Shown here: positions 9,948 through 21,791 of the stretch, in pieces | How the letters are laid out: every line of letters starts with the position of its first letter | Numbering within the stretch: position 1 is the stretch's first letter | Source: Exophiala sp. HKRS030 | Taxonomy: Eukaryota > Ascomycota > Eurotiomycetes > Chaetothyriales > Herpotrichiellaceae | Reading direction: 5' to 3' | Length of the DNA stretch: 64,000 bases | Assembly (NCBI GenBank): GCA_023897205.1 | Contig: JAHWDD010000001.1 | Location: 6,944,001-7,008,000 of the forward strand | Translations under genes and position numbers: made by a program | The notes under the pieces: model-generated | The model's database searches: none | Told to the model about the DNA's origin: nothing | Seen by the model: the letters and a program-made list of their open reading frames with translations, nothing else

Positions 9948-11186
9948 AGGGAAGACTCAATCAAGGTTAGTCTCAAAGTACATAACTGGAAAGAGTGACG
10001 AACGTCCCTAACGACAAAGTAGGAACCTCAACGGGAAGGGAAGAACGGCGCTCACCCTGACAAGGTGGACATAGTGATACAGATCGCGGGAGGGTAATCT
10101 CAAGCGAAAGTTTGGCTTCTTCGAGCTAACATTCGGCAATTTCTTCGATGGGATTCTCAGGCACTGCAAAAATTATTAGCATAGCTGTCATATACCATTT
10201 GAGGAAAGTAAACCTTAAGAGCACCACTCTATCTTCCGTTTTTATACTTCTTTTGCATTGAAGATGTTATCTTATTAGACGTTTTACTTATTCCTTCCGC
10301 GGCCACCTAAGTCCCATTTTAGCCTTGGCACCTTTACTATATCAAAAAGGCAATATCTTCAGCAAGTGGCTAGCGCAAGTTGCCTGTACTTCTCCGTAAT
10401 TGATCGACCTCATCTCACGGGTTCTTGGCATCTATGGGCGCTTTCTGGAGAAGATAGAAAAATCAAAAATCGGATAGGATGTGGCTATGAAAGAGCGATT
10501 AGCTATAAATTATTCCTGCGGGCCATCGTGAATTCATCAAGACGTCGGAGAGATATTAATGGCTCAAGGTACGGTTATTCGCGTTAGTAATTTTGGTGTG
10601 GAAAACCAAGAAGACAGAGTTGAAGAGCTGCGAAGGAGATCCAGCATCGCCCAAAAAGTTACGGCCTCGTCTACCTAGGCGACCCTGATCTGCGAGCGTG
10701 CTCTTCCACAATTTGAAACACCTCCTCAAGGTACTCTACTGAAAGCGTACGACGTTTGTTCTAACGAAGCGTGAAGAATGAAGCAACCCAAGATTAGGCG
10801 AGAGGTCGAACTGGTCACACTGTCTTACTATTTCATTCCTAGGTACTATCAAACAGTTACCCGAGAGTGCAAGGGACAACAAGGTCTCAAAAGAGCTTGC
10901 GATCACGATTTCCCGGCACCAAAAATCTCAGTGGCGGTCGGGACTAGCTGGGCACCCATATCTCCATGAACCCAAATTCCGACGATCACCAGGCGGTCGT
11001 CGTCATTTCCTCCCGCATCAGAACCTCGACGACCAAACCTCGATGTACCTCAAAGTCAAGAACGCCTTTCATTGCAAGCCGCGTTGACAAATTTTAGTCA
11101 CCTCATTTGACAACCTCAAATTTCTCACAAGCGGCAAATCGAGCGTTTTATACGGAATCGACGAGATAACAGTCCTGAAAGGAGTA
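9948..11186. other. 1.2 kb without a recognisable gene
   Basis: Only short, unconserved-looking frames on either strand. The last part may be decayed 5' sequence of the kinase relic, since phrases such as GIDEITVLKG just before 11187 resemble a kinase N-lobe in a different frame. Confidence 0.4.
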
Positions 11187-11692
11187 TGCGGACACCTGTG
11201 GCGACGAGGATATCATTGAACGGCAAGCATATAAACGTCTCAGCTCACATGCCAATATCGCGGAATATATTTGCAGTACTGCAAACGGTTCAACAGTTCT
11301 CAAACGCGGACCGGTCCTCCGAGGCGTATGTCAGCAAACAGGCGCAGACTAGATATCCCTATGACGGACGCTTCGCTGGCTAGTGGACTTTGCAAAGCAG
11401 TATACACACAAGAAAGGGATAATTCACTGTGATGTCGGGTGTCATAATGCGATATTAGGAAGCCATGATCACCAGAAAATAATTGACTTCGAAAGTTACA
11501 GTGCCGACGGCGCCACTGCTGCTTCGTGTTATGCATGGTTTGGTTGTCGGCGATCAACGAGCAAAGCAGACTGATATTTTTGCATATGGCTGTATGGGCT
11601 ATGAAGTCACAACTGGTGGTCTTCCCTATGAAGAGCTTGCAGCCCTGGCAAGCATTTACCTCATAGGCCCGAGAATATCTCGCACTTCGTAG
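11187..11692 (+). pseudogene. Degraded protein-kinase-like gene
   Basis: Kinase-like blocks are readable only across stops and a frameshift. An N-lobe-like stretch (IIERQAYKRLSSHANIAEYI) is followed by two in-frame stops near 11350-11365. Next come a catalytic-loop-like IIHCDVGCHN and KIIDFES in place of the usual DFG. After a stop near 11572 the frame shifts into DIFAYGCMGYEVTTGGLPYEEL, which resembles the kinase F-helix region. The HCD-type loop and altered DFG are seen in divergent fungal kinase-like families. Three lesions in 0.5 kb show it is inactive; none fits a missing base in a G/C run. Confidence 0.7.
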
Positions 11693-11936
11693 GAGATTCT
11701 AGACATACTGTATGAGTGATGCTCAAGGGTGCTGATACGGACGTATTGCGTACCAGTTATCTGCTAACTAGCACAAAACTTAACGGCAGAATAACATGTA
11801 TAACAGTAAACGTACTCGGAGAAGAAATAAATTCCGTGGTAGTCATCTTCATCGAATAATATTGCCCCTCAGCATGCCTCGATAATCCTTTCGCATTTTA
11901 CCGCCGCCATCTGAAAGCCGCTAATGGAGAAAACCT

Positions 11937-12874
11937 TTATACCCCCAAAGCATCTTGTCCAGACTTCCAGAAATCTTGGATTGCACGCTCCACAGATGCT
12001 CCAGGGTCTCCGTTTAAAGCCTGCTGTAGACCGGCACGCTGAGTATCTTCCACTCTAGCCTTTTCGGCGGGCTGCCCAATGGCATCCCTGCATGGACTGT
12101 CGACACAGCAAAGCTGATCTGTTTCCGCAACATAGCTTATACCGAATTGGGCTTCCCATGTTGATTCTTCAACACAGCTGCTTCCAACATCGAGCCACCA
12201 CTGTGGCACATGGGCCACTCTCTCAGCGTTGTTCGAGCCTGGAAGAGCAAGCGCTAGGGCTTCACCTTCGGTTAACCCTGGCCGCTCTTCGAGGAGCTGT
12301 AGTGATGATTTGAGTAGATCTACACTCCATTGGTCTACTCGGATGGCAAAGAGTCCCAGTGCCTGCAGTGCATGACTGTTTCCTAAAGAGATTGCCCCAA
12401 TCTTGGTCGATGGGGTGGGAGAAATTTCTTCAACGATCTGGGTGAATGAGCAAATAGTAGGTTGCGGTTTTTGAGGAAAAACACCCAGGCTAAGCGTTTG
12501 TCATCTGGCTTTTGGAGTTGAGATTTCAGATAGTTATGGAGCTGCCAAGTAAATGATGCATTCTTTGGGCTTCCTCGTGTTGCCTCGGCGAGGCCAGGGC
12601 AGGTTAAGAGTAAGTTCGTTGTCAGCACAGTCTGATTTTGAGACTGAGCAGACAGGTCTTCGTCTCGGCTTACAGCGCAAAGTGAAATGCGTTCCACATG
12701 AGCGGGTGCCGAATTGTAACCTCCAGAAGACGGAGCTGAAGATAGTGATGTCGTCGAAGACTTGGTCAAGTATGGAAACCTGACATTGATGCGAAGGCCA
12801 GCATACTCGAGACCGAGATACAAACTGAGCAGTATAACAAATGCCAGAAACGCAAGCCTCCTTAAGGATGCCAT
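11937..12874 (-). CDS. GT34-like (GMA12/MNN10 family) glycosyltransferase with one apparent frameshift
   Basis: It starts at ATG 12874 with a signal anchor (FLAFVILLSLYLGLEYAG), as in Golgi type II transferases. The first frame runs through LHNYLKSQLQKPDDKRLAWVFF to FLPPH, and ends at 12383. A second frame continues with ALGLFAIRVDQWSVDLL and RVAHVPQWWLDVG to the stop at 11937; these match GT34 blocks (GVFFIRxxxWSxxLL; VPQRxxN). The frames join if the run at 12395-12398 had one more G on the coding strand, giving about 312 residues. The metal-binding DxD expected after the 'WIFW' block is absent (WVFFLKNRNLL). A 47-bp GT...AG segment (12438-12484) could also join the frames, but it would remove the FLPP block. 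Family call is moderately sure; activity is doubtful. Confidence 0.6.
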
Positions 12875-14070
12875 CGAGGGCTGCCGAGGTTATCGAGAAC
12901 GTAGTGAGCCCAAGCTAGTGTTTTGGTCAACAGGCGCCAATGCGAGAATAGTATGGTCGTCGGAGAGTTGTGTTAGGCTCGATGTGAGAAATTGTCGTGT
13001 TGATTTCATGTGTCCTGCTAGACTGGACTACATGAGCTGTTCTGCTATGAAGAACATGGGAGATGTCTGAAGTGGACAAGTTGAAGTTCGCGTGTCAGGT
13101 GCCTAGAATTTCTTGGCAAGGTTGAGAAACCACTCAGCTTCCTCGGCGGGTGAGTCAGCGCTTGCACGTGATTCAGTACGGGCTGTGCCAAACCGCACAT
13201 AATTGCTGGTCACGCTGCGAATAGTTCTCCGTAACCCACGTGCTCCATGCCAGGGGGCCGTGGGGGCCCAAGTGGGGCCACTGGGGCACAGAACACGTGC
13301 CAAGTGACCATATCTTGTGCAAGGGAGTCGCCCATCGTTAACCCTTTTTGGTTCTTGTCACAACCCCTGCGCGCTACGGGTCCACGACAGATAAGGAACG
13401 GTGTCTGCCTCGCCTCGAACTTCCTCAATTTTAACAAGCGCCTGAAACTTACTAGGTAGAGTACCCCGCTCATCTTCGGCCACCTCCTGCAGAACGCCTC
13501 GCCTGCTAAAAATGACTGAGACATGCCTGAGACGTTGCTGGAGGGCGGAAGCGCCTTCAGCGACGCGTTGCACTCTTGCAATTCGCCTCTGCAAGCCAGT
13601 AACTGGATCAAGGCCAGTGGTAAGCTTTGCCTAGTTAGAATCGCAGAGACGTGAGCAGGCTGTTAACAACCCCGACCCAATGGGCTCGATTCACGGATTA
13701 GCCCTCTCCGTGTTATGTACGGGTGGAACGGCTATGCCGGCGTCCCCCAATCGTTCAGTGGCCTTCAGTGATGTCGAAACAGGGTGGAGCAGAACTCACG
13801 CGCTAGGGTGGATGATCCATTGACACCATTTAGATGGGGCGCTTGTCCCAAGCCCACCAGAAGTTCAAACCATCGCAAGGCTCCTTCGGCTTATTTTTGG
13901 ACCAGGGATTCGTACTCCTGTCAGTGCCTTCTCAGTACGCGCTTCATCGGTCAAACCATATCTCAACTATTCGTGCCTTTTGAACAAAGTTCCCGTGCTG
14001 TCTAACGAACTCTCTCTGCTCCTTTCTTCAGCCATTTTCCGAGAGTTGGGAAGCACGACTTCTACAAGCA
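12875..14070. other. Divergent intergenic region, 1.2 kb
   Basis: Lies between the start of the minus-strand glycosyltransferase-like gene and the start of the plus-strand PAN-type gene, so it should hold both promoters. Apart from a G-rich tract at 13253-13286 I see no gene or repeat. Confidence 0.4.
13253..13286 (+). other. Potential G-quadruplex tract
   Basis: Four runs of 4-5 G (13253-13257, 13262-13266, 13274-13277, 13283-13286) are separated by loops of 4, 7 and 5 bases. This fits the standard G-quadruplex pattern of four or more G-runs with loops of 1-7. Confidence 0.5.
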
Positions 14071-14915
14071 ATGTTTGATCGAGCTGGCCACGAACAGCCT
14101 GGTCTGGAAGTCAATACAGATCACAACGGCTTGTACACAATTTACCCTGCTACAAACGACAAACTCGAACACCTGGATGATGGCACCGAGGCCTCAAAAA
14201 TGTTCCACAGTCGCAGTCCAACACAAACCCTTTGTGGTCTTAAACCATTGTGGTTCGGTATCCTCATAGGCGTGACGACAGCAATTGTGGTTGCAGCTAT
14301 CGTTGGAGGTGCCGTTGGAGGTGCCATGTCACATTCCAAAGGATCCTCTAGGTATGGAAGAAGGCCCATCTTACCTAGTCTCACTGGTTGTACCAACTAA
14401 ATATTTACAGCTCGCAAAACACTCTCGCATACACAGAGTCGACTAGTGCCGTGACGCCAACGACGACATCAAAATCGGACCTGGCGTCAAGTACCACGTT
14501 TACCACACCCACAACAATCACAGTGGATACCAAAGCCTATGTACCACTTGCTCCTTCAGCTGTTTCACTCTTGAATTACTCATGTCCCACCGAGCAATAT
14601 ATCTACCAAATCAACGACAACCCACTGCCTCCGCAGACTTTCAATTGGTTATGTGAGACCGCATACCTGGGCAACGACAGAGGGGATGTAGGAATCACTT
14701 TGATGCAGCTCTCAGCCTACACCGCCGAGCAATGCGTCGAAGCTTGTGGCGGGTTGAATGTCTGGCGAAAAGAACTTATCTGCACTGCTGTCACCTTCCA
14801 AGCATCGATGTCCTCTGAGTGGAATGTGGGCAGAGGCAACTGCTGGCTATTCAATGGCACAAATGCGACCTGGGACGACCCCGGTGCAAAAACTTGCATA
14901 AGTGCTTATATGTAA
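14071..14915 (+). CDS. Single-pass membrane protein with PAN/apple-like extracellular domain
   Basis: Exons 14071-14351 and 14411-14915, joined by a 59-bp GT...AG intron, give 261 residues. Residues 1-65 look cytoplasmic. One transmembrane helix follows (WFGILIGVTTAIVVAAIVGGAVGGA), then a Ser/Thr-rich stalk and a C-terminal cysteine-containing domain. The pattern there (SAYTAEQCVEACGG ... ICTAVTFQ ... GNCWLFNG ... KTC) resembles the PAN/apple fold used for protein or sugar binding. The arrangement fits a type II fungal surface protein. Ligand and role are unknown. The splice restores the frame exactly (codon AG|C). Confidence 0.75.
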
Positions 14916-15747
14916 AGGGTTGGACGCGACCTTCGAAGGCAGGATTGGACAGGCGGTGACATATGATCTGCTGTCACAATTCTTGTTTATATCGTAGGTT
15001 TCGCGCATTACAGTCTCGAACTGGGCCTTGCTCAGAGATTGTTTCAAATGTGTTATGATTAGATGGTATGGTATGAGGAATTTGGGTGTCTTGTCATGTG
15101 CTATTAATCAAGCCGGCTTCGGGGTTTGCGCTAAATGATTTCCGACGGCTTGTATCTCTCTGAATTTACTTATCATGTGTGATCAGACTCAGGAGACCTC
15201 ATCCAAGAGCCCACCCGGCCTTGCCTTGAGCTGAACAGCTTCTACCTGTATCCCGTTGCCGGGCATTGCCTAGCCAGTACGACGTACCAAGACTTCGTCG
15301 TCGGTAGCGAATGTATGTACCAGTAGGCGTAGTCCGGAAGTAACCTGGGATTCGACTTTTGCTCGATTTGGGGACGGAGATCTGCCCGGTAAATCCAAAT
15401 GTATGTAACTCATTGCTTTCCCCAGTTCGGATCGGAATTGAAGGCCTGAATTTCTTCCATCATGAACCTTCAGCTGTATTTCCACTTTCAATTCTCCGCC
15501 AACCCGGTTAGAAGTATATAGCGATTGAGACATGGCGAAAGTCCAGGCAGGAAAGATGCTTTCCAGTTGATATTGGTGTACATGCTTTCATACGCGGCTA
15601 AAGGCCGATCTGATGGATAGCTCGGAGTTTAATGGGTGCACGGTCGAAGCCCTAGGGGTGGTCTGAAAGTGCGACATCACATAGATTTCACAGCTTGCAA
15701 TTGCTTGCTCCAAGTTCATCGTGCGTGATCCACTGCCGTGCCTTGAC
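14916..15747. other. Tail-to-tail intergenic region
   Basis: It separates the 3' ends of two convergent genes. No gene, RNA or repeat is recognised. Confidence 0.4.
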
Positions 15748-17572
15748 TCATGGCCCAAAATCGTTGTGTTTGACAGGATGCAGGCCCATCATAGGTGCCC
15801 AAATTTGCCCTCCAGATTCCCTCAACATACTAGGCATCTGGGTTGGGTCCCGATCTATCCATTGCCTCATTGTTCGGCCTGGATAACCAGGCACCCACCA
15901 CCACGTTCCGCCATTGAATAACTCGTAGACTCCGTGAGGGTCGTACATGGCCTTTCCAAACGATAGGCCGTTATTGGTGCGGGCATTTTCTGCGGGCGTG
16001 CCTCCGTTGAAAAGCATTTCTAACTCCTGAATGCTAACGTTGCGGCGGGCTTGAGGATGGTGAAACCACGGATGAGGCGGGAAAGAAACCTTCAGGCCGT
16101 GATAAAGTGCAAACGACACAGCTGTTGCTTCTGAAGGTAGCGATAGACCTTGAGCAGCCTGTGCGTGGTGCATTGCGTTGAGGAGATTCCACGAGTATCT
16201 TCCCATTGCGACGGGGCTGTAGTAACGCGGCGTATCTTCCCCATTCTTAAAGCCTCCAATCCAGTGTTGGAACGGCCAGAACTTCGCGGCCCTCACATCA
16301 GCCAGTGGATTTGTAAGAATGAGATCGGCATCTTCGCCAACGCCCCAGACAAAGTCATCGTCATGAGGATCGGCAACGGGCGGGGAAGGACCTATGGGAT
16401 CTGGAATATCTGGAATTCGAATGGGACCCCAAATCCCGCCGCCATCCAAGCTTTTGTTAATTGCTGCGCGAAATTCTTGGTAAGACCCATGAATTCTGGG
16501 CATGTAAAGGTAAGAGGAGCGCTCGATTGACTGTTTTCGTGGATTATTCTGTGCGAACCTTGACAACGCATCCAGCCACAGTCGTGAGTTACCCGTTATT
16601 TTCATATCCATTTCAAGTTGCCAATAACTATCGAAACCTGGGAAGAGTTGGGCGAATAGCTGGAGGGGCTGGTAGACCTGGAAGAAAACTGAGTGGTCGG
16701 AAATGCGAGGATACCAGGATTCGAGAAGATTCTGGTCGAAAAGGACTGTAATACTCCGAAGCTCCTCAGGAACCAGGTCTCGAAGGGCGTTCTCATATTT
16801 CTGAGAATCACGAAAAATTTGCATGCTGCCATCCTCATCCTTGACGTCCACAAGTAAGAAGACAGCATAGTCCGCATTTGAGCCTAAACCAGCTTCGACT
16901 ATCAGCGATCGGATATGATACATGTCTAATGCGGTGTAGTTGTATCCTTCCCACCCACGGAGCACGATTGCAGTTCGCCCAGTGGAAATGTTTCTGGCCT
17001 TGATGCGTGCAAAACGATGTTTGTCGCCATCAAATAGCGAAAACCTGTTCACGGTGGATACGTTCATTGAATATTCGAATCGATCCTGGTTTTGAGCTAG
17101 GCAGTCATTTTGCAGTTGCCCCCAGGGTACCAATTGCCATTGGACAGGAGTCCTGTCACTCTTGTCAGAGGCGGCTTCATAGCCGTACTCGCCGTATCTC
17201 GTGCTGGGTGTATGTAACGTAAACGGCAATCCTAACTCCTCATACGCGCCGCCGACCGGTTCTGGGAAGGCTATGCTCCATTTTAGAATTGCTTAACCAG
17301 GCGTGTGGAGGATCATGAATCAACCTACACAAGTTCAGGAAGGCTGCCTGTAGATCATCGTCGCTGCTCTGAGACACATAGTTACCTCTTGGCCCCTTGC
17401 ATGGTATCCTCGTCGTAGACTTGACTTTTTGAATGGGTGGGATGGATTCAGGGACATGTAGAATATGAGCGAAGGAGTTACGGTGTAAAATGAAGAGAAA
17501 AAGACTCGCTACTGTGACGACTAAAAAGGAAACAGCAAAAAATTGCTTGAACAAAGACAGCGACACAGCCAT
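15748..17572 (-). CDS. DUF3405 family protein, probable Golgi-type membrane protein
   Basis: Exons 17329-17572 and 15748-17270 with a 58-bp intron give 588 residues. The splice (T|CC) restores LNLSFPEPVGGAYEELG. The N-terminus has a signal anchor (FFAVSFLVVTVASLFLFIL). DUF3405 marks seen: IPCKGPRG near residue 57, the YEELGLPFTLHTPSTRYGEYGY block, WGQLQNDCLAQNQDRF, ARNISTGRTAIVLRGWEGYNY, and later FQVYQPLQLFAQLFPGFDSYWQLEMDMKITGN and WGVGEDADLI. The family is widespread in filamentous fungi and resembles glycosyltransferases in its acidic motifs, but no reaction is established that I know of. It sits among other secreted or surface-type genes. Confidence 0.85.
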
Positions 17573-19964
17573 TTGGACATAGTGGGGGAGCTCCTGGTGA
17601 ACAAAATGCTGTACTCGATACTCGACGTTCGATTGATTTTGAAGGTGAGCGAAAATGCTTTTGCCTTGAATGCCACTTGTTCACTGTTCGGGCAATGGCC
17701 GCAATTTACGAAAGGCACTTGAGCAACTAGGTCACGGTAGAGCATTAGGGTCCAAAGGTGGCTTTCTTGTATCCTACCGAGGACGATGCAAGATACTGTT
17801 GCAGGCCGGCGACCTGGCTTTGCACTTTGCTTGGCAATGCAACCGCCCTTATCTTCGCGGATGTCTTGCCCCGCCATGTGCTCCTCTCAACAAGCACTTC
17901 TCCCCCACTTCTAACTCAGATGGTCAGTTTGATATTAGAATAGTCATAACAGTGTCTATTATCAATGCTCTGTATTCTGGTCTGTGAACATTGCTGGACA
18001 GGATCACGTGTGCTGGCGCGCCAACCCGAGGCAGCTGCCAGGACTCGAGTAGACAGATCTTCGCTCTCCTAGCGAAGTGAGATAGACAATCAACGACTCA
18101 TCGCAAGCAGTTTTGAGCGTTCCTCCTTGGGCAGTGAGTTGACTGTCCCTCAACCATGACCACATTCTGGCGTACGGAGTGCTAACCGCCACTTAGAAAG
18201 GAGAGGCCGAGGGAGCCTAAACAGAAAGCTTCGCTTGGAAGATTGGCCCCCGGAGACCAAGCTTAGCCGCAAACTTAACCCCGGAAGTTAAATTTCGACC
18301 CAGACAGAGGACCAATGTGAGGACCGCCAGTGGCCTGTACGCATAAAAGGTTTCTAGATAACTTCGCCAGAAATCCATTGCAGGGCAGCTATTCAACGTG
18401 CGGCCCAAACCAAGGCGTTGAACCATTGCAATTACGCTGTCTTACCTGCGGCAAGGGCGTTGCAAGGCAGACTCGATATTAACTTACTCTCAATACTCGA
18501 TAACGCCAATGGGTTCTTGGTTGGAACCGATATTCGGGAAGATCTGTAAGCGAAATTTGTCTTTGCAATTTACTGTGCAAGAGTCTGATCAAACAATGCT
18601 GGCCAACTAGTGCGGAATTCTTAGGGTTGGTTAGAACCCTGGTATGAGCTAGCAGTGCGCCTTGAGTGCGTTAGCTGAGGACAGACCTCTGATTTGAAAA
18701 CGGAAAACAGTTAGCCAGTAGCAGCAGCCCTTAGCGCTCCGCCAAACAGCCTTGATTCCTGTTGGACCTATAATTGGCAATTTAAGCGAGCCAATGAGGA
18801 TGATGATTGAGATCTCTGTCTCTTGCCACTCTATGGTCTCTGTTCTAGTTCATATAGAAATTTCCCAGCTGCACCAGCGGGGCAAATTAGCTCCGATGCC
18901 TTGATTTATTCTCGAGTATCAATTGTCGGTGTCCACTTTCTTGTCATGGTATGGATTCGGGCTTGCTAAACAACACATATTAGGTATCTGAGACGACCTC
19001 AGTGATCAGGGCGTTAGGGGCAAAGTCGCACAGTTTAAAGAGCCACCATGAGTCAATGTCTAGATCTCATCGACTCGGAACCCCCCTCCCTTCTTCTGGA
19101 AGGTCCTTGATCTATATTGGTGTATATTCGTGATCTCTTGGAAGCATCCTGACAAAGCAAAAGCTCCCTGCTTCCCGGTCCAATCATACATTTTGAGGGC
19201 CCCATCTCCCAAAACGCAAATACGTCGCTGTCATTCGAGTGTTCAACAAGTGTTGAATTAAAACTCCAGGGAAACTGAGTTGATGGGTTAGACTTCAACA
19301 CTGTTGCACCGCCAGGCCCAAGGTTACAGTACAAGGAAATAGAGGCAGCAAGGTAAGGGCAAGGAATCTGGCAGGTTTTCTCACGCCCATCTGAAACGGA
19401 TGCCATAACCGAGTGGTAGGTGTAGCCGATCGCAAGTGGCCAGATGGCCCCTTGACATGTTTACTCAGGGAGTGCTCAGGGAGCACTCAGTCAAAGCTCA
19501 GGTTAAAGCGGCCTTCCCTCACCCTCTAGGATCAAACCGTAAATGGAAATCAGCTCTTTCGTTCTCGAGTAATACTGGTATTTTCAGGTTGAGGTTGGAT
19601 GATCTTAAAGGTCTATTTGAGCTGTAAGGATGGTGTAATCAGGAAGTCGCAGAAGTTTGATTCAGACTCTTCTGCTTTAGAATGATACTATCAACATTGT
19701 TCCTCCCTGTAGAATAGTTTGGGCGGCGAGGCAGGGAAAAAAAGGGGGTCGTGAAAGCCCAGACTGCCAAGGCTGCGTCCTTCACGCAAGACCCAACGAA
19801 CTGTAATCAACATCTGGTTCATCGCGAGAAGTTTAACAATTACAAAACCTGTGTTCCATTTCAATCGATGCGCAAATCCTTCAGTGTATTGCTCCACACG
19901 ATCAACCAACTCCAAATAAACAAACTATACTACAAGTACATGGACTTCGTAGCATCTCAGCGCA
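17573..19964. other. 2.4 kb gene desert
   Basis: No frame on either strand shows conserved blocks, signal peptides or plausible exon joins. A minus-strand frame of 117 codons at 19053-19406 lacks any supporting feature. A short perfect inverted repeat (AGTGCTC / GAGCACT, 19471-19487) is the only structure noted. Confidence 0.4.
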
Positions 19965-20930
19965 TCAAGCCCTGACAGTCACAGCTAGGAATCCAACCAA
20001 AGCAACTAGCATAGATGGCAATGACTTCCAAACAGTCAAAGCTTGCCCACTAGCCTCTGGGATTACCGTATTCTGTGCAAAATCTTGCATCGGCATCATA
20101 CAGTTCAAGTGCACCTCAGGATTCGCCGTCACATCCGTTGCATTCCCTGCGTTTACGAAAATTGTCAACAGGGGTGTGATATTACCGCTAAATCGCTCAT
20201 CACCAAGACGTGAGAAAGTTGCAATATTTCGCAAGCTGTAAGTCTTGTTGCTGGTGGGGTTGCAATCACCAATCTGGAGAGGGGGCGGAAGATCGGAACC
20301 AGTGATAGCTGGAAGGAGAGGTTAGCCCATTTATTGCATTCGCTCAAAGAGGACCAAAAACTCACACTTTGCGGTGATGTTGCCCCACGTTCCGGCCTTT
20401 GTGCATGACAGGGGCGGCGAAGACTGAAGTGTTTGTGCAATATCGAAGCATTGAACATTGCTCGAATTGGTGGAACTCGCTACCAGATTGAGAGCTTGGT
20501 TGGTAAGTTCAGAAACGCATGTGCTTCCGAGCGCATCGGCGCAGGTATCGGTAGTTATTTTCTGGTATGAATTCAGGCCAGGAAAGGATAGACTTGCTTC
20601 GATGCCGGTAAAGAAAAGGGCACAACCGGTAATGTCTGCTAGGTTACTCAGATCGAGCTCCGGTGGAGTGCCCAGATAGTAACGCCTTTGGTCAGTACTA
20701 TCGGTAAAGACTGCCGGAGCGAGTCCAACGGTCCAGGTGAGAGGATTCGGAGACAGAGAGGAAGTGAAGTTTGCGACACCGAGTTTTGTGACGGTTGTGT
20801 TATCGACCTGACATCTAGCTAAGCCGCTATCCGTAGGACAATTGATGTCTGTGCAGCTGAGGAGCTGTGCACTAGCTTGCAGGAGAAATGCAGACAGCAA
20901 TGCCATGCTTGGTGGAATGATTTTTGCCAT
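19965..20930 (-). CDS. Secreted protein with probable GPI anchor
   Basis: Exons 20366-20930 and 19965-20308 with a 57-bp intron (branch-like GCTAAC) give 302 residues. The start at 20930 gives a signal peptide (MAKIIPPSMALLSAFLLQASAQ). The mature part is rich in Ser/Thr/Asn with several N-glycosylation sequons (DNTT, VANFTSS, STNSS, GNITAK, GNIT) and spaced cysteines. The C-terminus ends in a hydrophobic tail (LPSMLVALVGFLAVTVRA) after small residues, as in GPI-anchored fungal wall or membrane proteins. An upstream in-frame ATG at 20990 would bury the signal peptide, so I rejected it. Family and role are unknown. Confidence 0.8.
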
Positions 20931-21791
20931 GTTATATGGTGAGATGAGGTTTTGAACGCACGTAAGAACTGCGAAGAGGTGGTATTGCAAATGTGTTGAG
21001 AAGGAAAAGTTTCAAGGTATGGGACTGAAAGCGAGATGAGAATGAAGATTGAGCTCTCTCGTAGCATCCAGCAACATGATACCTTATGAGTCTTTTCGGG
21101 ACTTTCCTGAGCACTGAAATTGTTGGGCTGTGCGATGCATTACCGCCAGGGACAAAAAAAATATGAAACGTCGTTCCGGCCACATGATAGCGACCATGGT
21201 TGTAAATATCAACAGTTGTTATGGATCTTACCAAGAGGTTGAGAAGCCATTTGTTTAGCGCCACAAGCCTGTCAAGGATGCTAATGGGACTGAAGTAGCG
21301 GCTTCAGAGGACGAAGAAGGCCTAGCAGACATAAGAATTAATTAAGAAGGCTTGATAACAGTGGCCGCACGAGATAGGGCTGTCGACGGAGACAGTAGAG
21401 AATATGCCTCTCCGTCAAGGAGTGTCGTTTGAATCTCCTCTGCTAAGCGCGGACCCAATAGGCTTCCGAAATTGCCAAGAAATTCTTTGGCTTAGCGATG
21501 ATCACGTATCAAGAGTCGATAGCCTACCTAGTGCCCCCATGGGAACACTAAGTAGGTCGCGTAGGTGTCCAGCAAAGCGAATTTTGGCAAAGACATATTA
21601 GTATCAAAGGTAGATGTATAAAAGTATTTGTATTCATCAACGAAAGCTCGCCGGTGGAGTGACTAGTCAGGTGATCAGGTCTGGTATAGAGGAAGGTGTC
21701 ATCACTGCTGATAAGATAAGATGGTGGCATCGTGCATTGCCTAAACACCATCCCACCACATCCTAGTCCACATGTGTCGTTCATCCTCAAC
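20931..21791. other. Divergent promoter region
   Basis: Contains the promoters of the minus-strand GPI-type gene and the plus-strand AP-3 mu gene. No further gene is supported. Confidence 0.4.

Noticed and set aside
12438..12484. 47-bp GT...AG intron in the GT34-like gene
   Set aside because: It would join the two frames but delete the FLPP block that aligns with the family. One extra G at 12395-12398 keeps all blocks and fits the pattern in other genes.
19053..19406. 117-codon minus-strand frame
   Set aside because: No signal peptide, no recognisable motif, no exon partners, and it overlaps equally long frames in other phases.
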